Below are positions 27,619-33,121 of a DNA stretch of 33,121 nt, piece by piece. The translations under genes were made by a program, and so were the position numbers. Position 1 is the stretch's first letter; every line of letters starts with the position of its first letter. The stretch spans positions 1 to 33,121 of the forward strand of contig JAMDDG010000342.1 of the NCBI GenBank assembly GCA_023488865.1, in the 5' to 3' direction. This DNA is from Bacteroidota bacterium. GTDB taxonomy: Bacteria > Bacteroidota > Bacteroidia > Bacteroidales > Prolixibacteraceae. The notes under the pieces were generated by a model, which was not told the DNA's origin, searched no databases, and saw only the letters and a list, made by a program, of their open reading frames with translations.

Positions 27619-28938
27619 ATGAATAAAAGACAAACTGCTATCGATATTTTTCTGGCTGGTGTTGAGCGTGTCAAGCCTGGCAACCTGATCGACCGGTATG
27701 TTTCCATCGTCGGGAATACGTTGCAGATTGAAAACATCCAGTTTGATCTTTCAACCATAAAAAATATTTATGTTGTAGGGGCAGGAAAGGCAAGCGCAGC
27801 AATGGCGCAGGCGATTGAATCCATTTTAGGGTACAGGATCTCCGCAGGTCATATCGTGACTAAATATGACCATTCTGTCCCGCTAAAATTTATAACGATT
27901 ACGGAAGCAGGGCACCCGGTTCCGGATGAAAATGGGATCAACGGAACGGCACAAATTCTTTCAATAGTTAAAAAGGCAGGGAAGGATGATTTGGTCATCT
28001 GTCTCATCTCAGGCGGGGGTTCTGCCCTTCTGGCCGATGTTCCCGAAGGGTGTACATTACAGGATTTGAAGACGCTCAATTCCGTTTTATTGAAGACCGG
28101 CGCAAATATCAATGAGATGAACTGTATCCGTAAACACCTGTCCAAAGTAAAAGGCGGGCAATTGGCGAAAGCGGCTTCACCCGCAAGGGTTGTAAGTTTA
28201 ATCCTATCGGATGTTATCGGCGATCCGCTTGATGTAATAGCTTCAGGGCCAACTGCTCCGGATCCGACAACTTTTGCGGATGCTTTAACCATTATCAGAA
28301 ATTACCATATTGAGAACGATATCCCCGAGCAGATTTTGCAGGTACTTCAGGATGGAGTTGACAACAAACTACCGGAAACGCTAAAAGATACTGACACCCT
28401 ATTGCAACTGACAAATAACTTGATCATTGGGACAAATCTTTTGGCATTGCAAACGGCAAAAGAGAAAGCGGAAGCATTGGGGTATGATTCCCGGATAATA
28501 ACAAACAGACTTGATGGGGATGTTGGCGATGTTGCCAATTGTATCATTGATGCTGTCCGTCGCATTGAGAAGGGACAATTCAACCAAAAGTGCTGTTTGC
28601 TTTTTGGCGGAGAACCCACTGTGAAAGTGAAGGGAACAGGTCTTGGTGGAAGAAATCAGCATTTGTCCCTGCTTGTCGCCAAATTACTGGAAGATTATCC
28701 TGCAGTAACATTTTTATCGGGCGGATCGGATGGATCTGATGGCCCAACAGATGCCGCCGGGGCTGTAGTCGATGCTTTAACATTGAAGAAGGCATCAAAT
28801 CTCAACCTGGACATAGACAATTACCTCAACAATTGGGATTCCTATCATTTTTTCGAACAGGAAGGAGGACTGATTATTACCGGGCCAACCCAAACAAATG
28901 TGATGGATTTGATGGTCGTGCTCATTGATCAATATTAA
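27619..28938 (+). CDS. Glycerate 2-kinase (DUF4147/MOFRL family)
   Basis: VVGAGKASAAMAQAIE, LISGGGSALLADVPEG, LSDVIGDPLDVIASGPTAPDPTTF, GGRNQHLSLLVAKLL, LSGGSDGSDGPTDAAGAVVD. Confidence 0.93.
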   Translation: MNKRQTAIDIFLAGVERVKPGNLIDRYVSIVGNTLQIENIQFDLSTIKNIYVVGAGKASAAMAQAIESILGYRISAGHIVTKYDHSVPLKFITITEAGHPVPDENGINGTAQILSIVKKAGKDDLVICLISGGGSALLADVPEGCTLQDLKTLNSVLLKTGANINEMNCIRKHLSKVKGGQLAKAASPARVVSLILSDVIGDPLDVIASGPTAPDPTTFADALTIIRNYHIENDIPEQILQVLQDGVDNKLPETLKDTDTLLQLTNNLIIGTNLLALQTAKEKAEALGYDSRIITNRLDGDVGDVANCIIDAVRRIEKGQFNQKCCLLFGGEPTVKVKGTGLGGRNQHLSLLVAKLLEDYPAVTFLSGGSDGSDGPTDAAGAVVDALTLKKASNLNLDIDNYLNNWDSYHFFEQEGGLIITGPTQTNVMDLMVVLIDQY

Positions 28939-28977
28939 CCCGGATATTCTATGAATTGGAGTCAAGGTTGAAATTTT

Positions 28978-30441
28978 CTACTCCAACTCAAACCACGGCT
29001 TTACAAATTGAGTTTTGTCATCAACCTCCCGGTTGTGTTTGAATTCGTTGGTTTTGTTGTTGTAAGTGTAGTCGTTTTTCCAGGTTTGATGGTTAGCCTG
29101 CACCTGCTTAATCGCATCCAGGATAAAATAAAGTTCCTCATTGGTCATGGTTGGATGAAGCGATAGCCTGATCCATCCCGGTTTTTGGGAGAGGTCTCCA
29201 AAATTGATGCGTTCTGTGATTTTTTTCGACTGATCGTGCGAAACATGCAGCAGGAAATGGCCGTAAGTACCGGCGCAGGCGCATCCGCCCCGGACCTGTA
29301 TCCCGAAGTGGTCGTTCAATAGCTTGACGACCAGGTTAAAATGTACATTTTCCAGGTAAAATGAGATGATCCCGAGCCGTTTGTGAACGTTATCAGCCAG
29401 GATATGCAATTCGGGGATTTTTGGCATCTCCGCAAAGACAATTGTTACAAGCTCTTCTTCACGGCGTCTCATCCGGTCAACTCCCATTTGTTCTTTCAGT
29501 TTGATACAAAGTGCCGTTTTAATCGTCTGAAGAAAGCCGGGCGTCCCGCCGTCTTCCCGGGCTTCAATGTCATCCACATATTTAAATTCGCCCCAGGGAT
29601 TGGTCCAGTCGACAGTGCCTCCGCCCGGGTTGTCCGGTACCGGACTGTTGTACAAAGCTGAGTTGAAAACCAATACACCGGAACTTCCGGGCCCCCCCAG
29701 AAATTTATGCGGGGAGAAAAAAATGGCATCCAGCGCTTCATTTGGATCATTGGGGTGCATATCGATTTTTACATAAGGCGCCGAAGCGGCAAAATCAATA
29801 AAACACAGACCTCCATGTTCATGCATGATCCTGGCCATCTTATGGTAAGGAGTAGTAATCCCGGTTACGTTGGAACAGGCTGTAAAAGAACCGATTTTCA
29901 TTTTGCGTTCTTTGTACTTTACCAATTCCCTTCGAAGCTGGTTCAGATCAACCAGCAAATCTTTGTCGGGCGCTAACTGAACTACATCCGCAATGGTCTC
30001 TAACCAGGAGGTGTGGTTGGAGTGGTGCTCCATGTGGGTGATAAAGACGACCGGACGATCTTCTTTGGCGAGATGATCCGGATGGCGAAATTTCGCCATG
30101 GACCGGAAGCCCAAAATGCGCTGCAATTTGTTGACAACGGTGGTCATACCCGAACCGGCATTGATAATTACATCGTTCGGGCCTGCATTCACATGTTCTT
30201 TAATGAGGTGCTGTGCATAATGATAAGCTTTGGTCATCAGGGTACCGGTCTCGCTGGTTTCCGTATGGGTATTGCCAACAAAAGGGCCAAATTGGTGCGA
30301 CAGGGAATCTTCAATTGTGCGGTATAGCCGGCCGCTGGCAATCCAGTCGGCATAGATAATCTTCTTTGTACCATACGGGGAGTCAAAGGTTTGATCGATC
30401 CCGATAATATTTTCCCTGAATTTTTTGAAATATGCTTCCAT
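28978..30441 (-). CDS. Class V aminotransferase-fold PLP enzyme (cysteine desulfurase-like)
   Basis: YADWIASGR, FSPHKFLGGPGSSGVLVF (PLP Lys), VRGGCACAGTYGHFLLHVS. Confidence 0.88.
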   Translation of the reverse strand: MEAYFKKFRENIIGIDQTFDSPYGTKKIIYADWIASGRLYRTIEDSLSHQFGPFVGNTHTETSETGTLMTKAYHYAQHLIKEHVNAGPNDVIINAGSGMTTVVNKLQRILGFRSMAKFRHPDHLAKEDRPVVFITHMEHHSNHTSWLETIADVVQLAPDKDLLVDLNQLRRELVKYKERKMKIGSFTACSNVTGITTPYHKMARIMHEHGGLCFIDFAASAPYVKIDMHPNDPNEALDAIFFSPHKFLGGPGSSGVLVFNSALYNSPVPDNPGGGTVDWTNPWGEFKYVDDIEAREDGGTPGFLQTIKTALCIKLKEQMGVDRMRRREEELVTIVFAEMPKIPELHILADNVHKRLGIISFYLENVHFNLVVKLLNDHFGIQVRGGCACAGTYGHFLLHVSHDQSKKITERINFGDLSQKPGWIRLSLHPTMTNEELYFILDAIKQVQANHQTWKNDYTYNNKTNEFKHNREVDDKTQFVKPWFELE

Positions 30442-30530
30442 TACTGGTGAAATCGAGAAATTAACTTTTTGCTAAAATAACATATTAGATTGAGAAGAGA
30501 TAGGATAAGAATCAGTTAGAAATAGGGAAA

Positions 30531-30560
30531 GAAATAAATGGAAATAAATGGAAATAAATG
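30531..30560. repeat. 10-bp tandem repeat, three perfect copies
   Basis: (gaaataaatg)x3. Confidence 0.9.
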
Positions 30561-30645
30561 GAAAGAGGGGGATTCCTAAAAGCTAACAGCCAATAGCCCA
30601 AAGCTAAAAGCTTACAGGTTCAAAAGATCGCTGGCAAAAAAGTAT

Positions 30646-30653
30646 TATCTTTG
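30646..30653 (+). promoter_or_regulatory. -7 element TATCTTTG, 4 nt before the DUF1456 ATG
   Basis: TATCTTTGaatcATG. Confidence 0.4.
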
Positions 30654-30657
30654 AATC

Positions 30658-30945
30658 ATGACAAACAACGATATTTTAAAGAAGCTGAGAGTGGCCCTTC
30701 AACTCAGGGACGATGACATCGTTAAGATTCTTTCGCTGGTCGATTTCAAAATTACTGCGACAGAATTGAGTGCCATCTTTCGCAAAGAGGATCATCCCAA
30801 CTACAAGGAGTGTGGCGATCAGTTGCTGCGAAATTTCTTAAATGGGTTGATTATTCAACTGAGGGGACCGATGGAGAAACCTCAAAAGCCGGCCCCTTCT
30901 GCACCGAAGAAGATCGTCATAAACCTGAGGAAGGCAAAAGGATAA
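30658..30945 (+). CDS. DUF1456 family protein (YehS-like)
   Basis: MTNNDILKKLRVALQLRDDDIVKILSLVDFKITATELSAIFRKEDHPNYKECGDQLLRNFLNGLI, the diagnostic duplicated motif of this family. Confidence 0.9.
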   Translation: MTNNDILKKLRVALQLRDDDIVKILSLVDFKITATELSAIFRKEDHPNYKECGDQLLRNFLNGLIIQLRGPMEKPQKPAPSAPKKIVINLRKAKG

Positions 30946-31011
30946 AGGCAAAAGGCAAAAGTGAGGACGTTGCGATTCTGATTTTAGCAATATAAATATA
31001 ACGCTCAACTT

Positions 31012-32097
31012 TTATACACATATGCCTTTATTTGCCTTTGCTTGCCGCTCTCTCCATTGAAGTGCGAACCTAACGAGCAAAATCATCACCGGCACCTCTA
31101 CCAGCGGCCCGACAACAGCAGCAAAAGCCTCCCCCGAATTGATCCCGAAAACAGCAATGGCTACCGCGATGGCCAGTTCAAAATTGTTGCTGGCTGCTGT
31201 AAAAGAAAGGGTAACCGATTGTTCGTAGCTGGCCCCTGCCTTCTTGCTGAAAAAGAAGGAGCCTGCAAACATCACCAGGAAGTAAATGACCAATGGAATG
31301 GCGATTAAGACCACATCCAGCGGTATTTTGACGATGTACTCGCCCTTCAGTGAAAACATGACTACAATGGTGAAAAGCAGTGAAATCAACGTCAACGGAC
31401 TGATTTTCGGAATGAACTTCGTCTGATACCACACTTCATTTTTTACCCTTACCAGGATAAAGCGGGAGAGGAACCCTGCGATAAACGGGATTCCCAGGTA
31501 GATAAAGACACTCTTGGCTATCTGCCCGATGGTGATACTTTCAACGCTGCTGTTGGTAGGCAACCCGAACCATCCCGGCAGGACTGCAATAAACAGGTAG
31601 GCATAAACGGAGAAAAGAAGTACTTGAAAGATCGAATTGAAAGCTACAAGTCCGGCAGCATATTGGTTGTCGCCTTTGGCCAGGTCGTTCCAGACGAGCA
31701 CCATGGCAATGCAGCGTGCCAGGCCGATCAGGATGATCCCATACATGTAGGGAAGGTTGGCATTGTTCTGACCTGGAAACAGCTTAAAAAAGAGGAAGGC
31801 TAACGCAAACATCAGGATCGGCCCAACAATCCAGTTTTGTACCAGGGAGAGCCCCAGTATCCGGGTGTTTTTAAACACATCGCCCAGCTCTTCGTATTTC
31901 ACTTTGGCTAAGGGAGGGTACATCATCACAATCAACCCGATGGCAATCGGGATGTTGGTGCTACCACTCGATAAGCCGTTCCAGAATCCGGCGACTGCCG
32001 GACTGGCCCAGCCGATAAAGACACCGATAAACATGGCCAGAAATACCCAGAGGGTGAGGAAGCGGTCTAAGAATTTCAAACGTTTTTGAGCAGGCAT
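31012..32097 (-). CDS. ACR3-family arsenite efflux transporter
   Basis: [24 protein letters not shown]...[21 protein letters not shown]...[34 protein letters not shown]; multiple TM helices; ars gene neighbourhood. Confidence 0.95.
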   Translation of the reverse strand: MPAQKRLKFLDRFLTLWVFLAMFIGVFIGWASPAVAGFWNGLSSGSTNIPIAIGLIVMMYPPLAKVKYEELGDVFKNTRILGLSLVQNWIVGPILMFALAFLFFKLFPGQNNANLPYMYGIILIGLARCIAMVLVWNDLAKGDNQYAAGLVAFNSIFQVLLFSVYAYLFIAVLPGWFGLPTNSSVESITIGQIAKSVFIYLGIPFIAGFLSRFILVRVKNEVWYQTKFIPKISPLTLISLLFTIVVMFSLKGEYIVKIPLDVVLIAIPLVIYFLVMFAGSFFFSKKAGASYEQSVTLSFTAASNNFELAIAVAIAVFGINSGEAFAAVVGPLVEVPVMILLVRFALQWRERQAKANKGICV

Positions 32098-32159
32098 GGT
32101 ACTAATTTGAAAATGTGGAAATGTGGAAATTTGAAAATGAAAGAAGGTGCCTTCCGTTT

Positions 32160-32465
32160 TTATTTGCTTATTGGTTTTTCGGCATAGACAGTGATGCTGA
32201 AGATCCCGGCCCCGGAACCCAGATCAATGACGGTATCCCCCTGTTTGATCTGCGCAAATTCGGTTGGGATTCCGCAACCAAGTCCCAGATCGGCATCCGG
32301 ATTGTACCCTTCGAGTTGATCATACTTTTCGCTGAAGATGGAATAATCAATAGTCGGGCAGCATCCTGTCGCGCCACAGCAGGAGGTTGCATTTGCCAAT
32401 TTACTTTGTTTGACTATTTCGCCATACTTTTCCCTGACAACTGATTTTATATCTTCTGCCTTCAT
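32160..32465 (-). pseudogene. arsM: Arsenite methyltransferase ArsM with in-frame internal deletion
   Basis: MKAEDIKSVVREKYGEIVKQSKLANATSCCGATGCC...DYNP-like...[35 protein letters not shown] then directly [14 protein letters not shown]; only about 101 aa versus about 270 for full-length ArsM. Confidence 0.75.
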
Positions 32466-32890
32466 GATAATTGAGGTTTTATTTGTTCGGCATACAATTG
32501 CCAAAATCTGTTTTTAATTTCATCGCGGACGCGAATAAATTCGCTCCAAACAAATTCAGGACTCCCTGGAGCATGGGAAGGATCATCAAAGCCAATATGC
32601 ATCCGGTGCTTAACCTTGCCGATAAAGGCAGGACATGCTTCGTTGGCCCCCCCGCAGACGGTGATCACATAATCCCATTCCTCGTTCAGGTATTTTTCGA
32701 CCGGGTCTGAGGTATGGTGACTGATATCTATACCGGCTTCTTTCATCACTTCAACGGCTTGTGCGTTGAGTTTGCCGGATGCCTGTGTCCCTGCCGAACA
32801 GACCGTGAGCCTTGGATCGAAGGATTGTAGAAAGCCGTGTGCCATCTGGCTGCGGCAGCTGTTTCCGGTACAAAGTATTAAGATTTTCAT
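32462..32890 (-). CDS. arsC: Arsenate reductase, LMW-phosphatase type
   Basis: MKILILCTGNSCRSQMAHGFLQ (CX5R P-loop), VITVCGGANEACP, IGFDDPSHAPGSPEFVWSEFIRVRDEI. Confidence 0.93.
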   Translation of the reverse strand: MKILILCTGNSCRSQMAHGFLQSFDPRLTVCSAGTQASGKLNAQAVEVMKEAGIDISHHTSDPVEKYLNEEWDYVITVCGGANEACPAFIGKVKHRMHIGFDDPSHAPGSPEFVWSEFIRVRDEIKNRFWQLYAEQIKPQLS

Positions 32891-32950
32891 AAAACTGATT
32901 TAAAGATGGAAAATGAAGACGGTCCCTGAGCGAAGCCGAAGGGGAAATGG

Positions 32951-33121
32951 TCAGCACTTGCAGTCGATGTCGCTGCTGCCAATCTCTTTGAAGAAGCTGG
33001 TAAATAGTTCTTTGAACCTTGTAAGCTCCGTGCCGCACAAACAATAATTAATCTTCAAGCCGTCAATATCGCCGTGGATCAGTCCCAGTTCGCGCAGCTC
33101 CTTCAGGTGCTGTGAGACGGT
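32951..33121 (-). CDS. arsR: ArsR-family repressor, partial: runs off the right edge
   Basis: Reverse-strand reading ...VSQHLKELRELGLIHGDIDGLKINYCLCGTELTRFKELFTSFFKEIGSSDIDCKC*; ArsR recognition helix/wing, first in the ars operon. Confidence 0.85.
   Translation of the reverse strand, partial: TVSQHLKELRELGLIHGDIDGLKINYCLCGTELTRFKELFTSFFKEIGSSDIDCKC

Noticed and set aside
28978-30441. Class V aminotransferase as the missing DndA
   Set aside because: Opposite strand and about 15 kb away, about 487 aa with atypical architecture; proximity alone is not evidence, though a genetic test is possible.
30531-30560. CRISPR-like repeat array
   Set aside because: Uninterrupted 10-bp tandem copies without spacers; no cas genes.

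Overview
Bacteroidetes-type chromosomal window (TAnnTTTG promoter motifs, Bacteroidetes-like proteins). The centre of interest is a compact, single-strand, AT-rich ten-gene cassette (about 1180-14115). It consists of an AbiE-type TA pair (DUF6088/AbiEi-like plus AbiEii nucleotidyltransferase) preceded by a near-perfect 20-bp-arm palindrome, then dndC-dndD-dndE (DNA phosphorothioation). The genes that follow are not the canonical DptFGH restriction set: (i) a 738-aa mosaic with two RNAP alpha-CTD-like segments, a sigma-70 region-4-like HTH, winged-helix-like segments and helicase-associated-like repeats; (ii) a PLD-nuclease/SF2-helicase fusion; (iii) a 71-aa orphan; (iv) a second SMC/Rad50-like ATPase with a CxxC hook; (v) a 164-aa protein resembling the small DndE / dnd-associated-protein-4 type. 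No dndA or dndB is present. I regard this as the best candidate for an under-described PT-linked defence system. The flanks are ordinary: a partial anSME and a GH28-like remnant on the left; ftsK, a lolA-like gene, pyk, aroQ, a glycosidase pseudogene, xerD, an aminotransferase, PEPCK, a Tat-exported FAD oxidoreductase operon, a class V aminotransferase, DUF1456 and an ars operon (acr3, an internally deleted arsM, arsC, arsR) on the right. All family calls come from reading sequence motifs; no database search was run.
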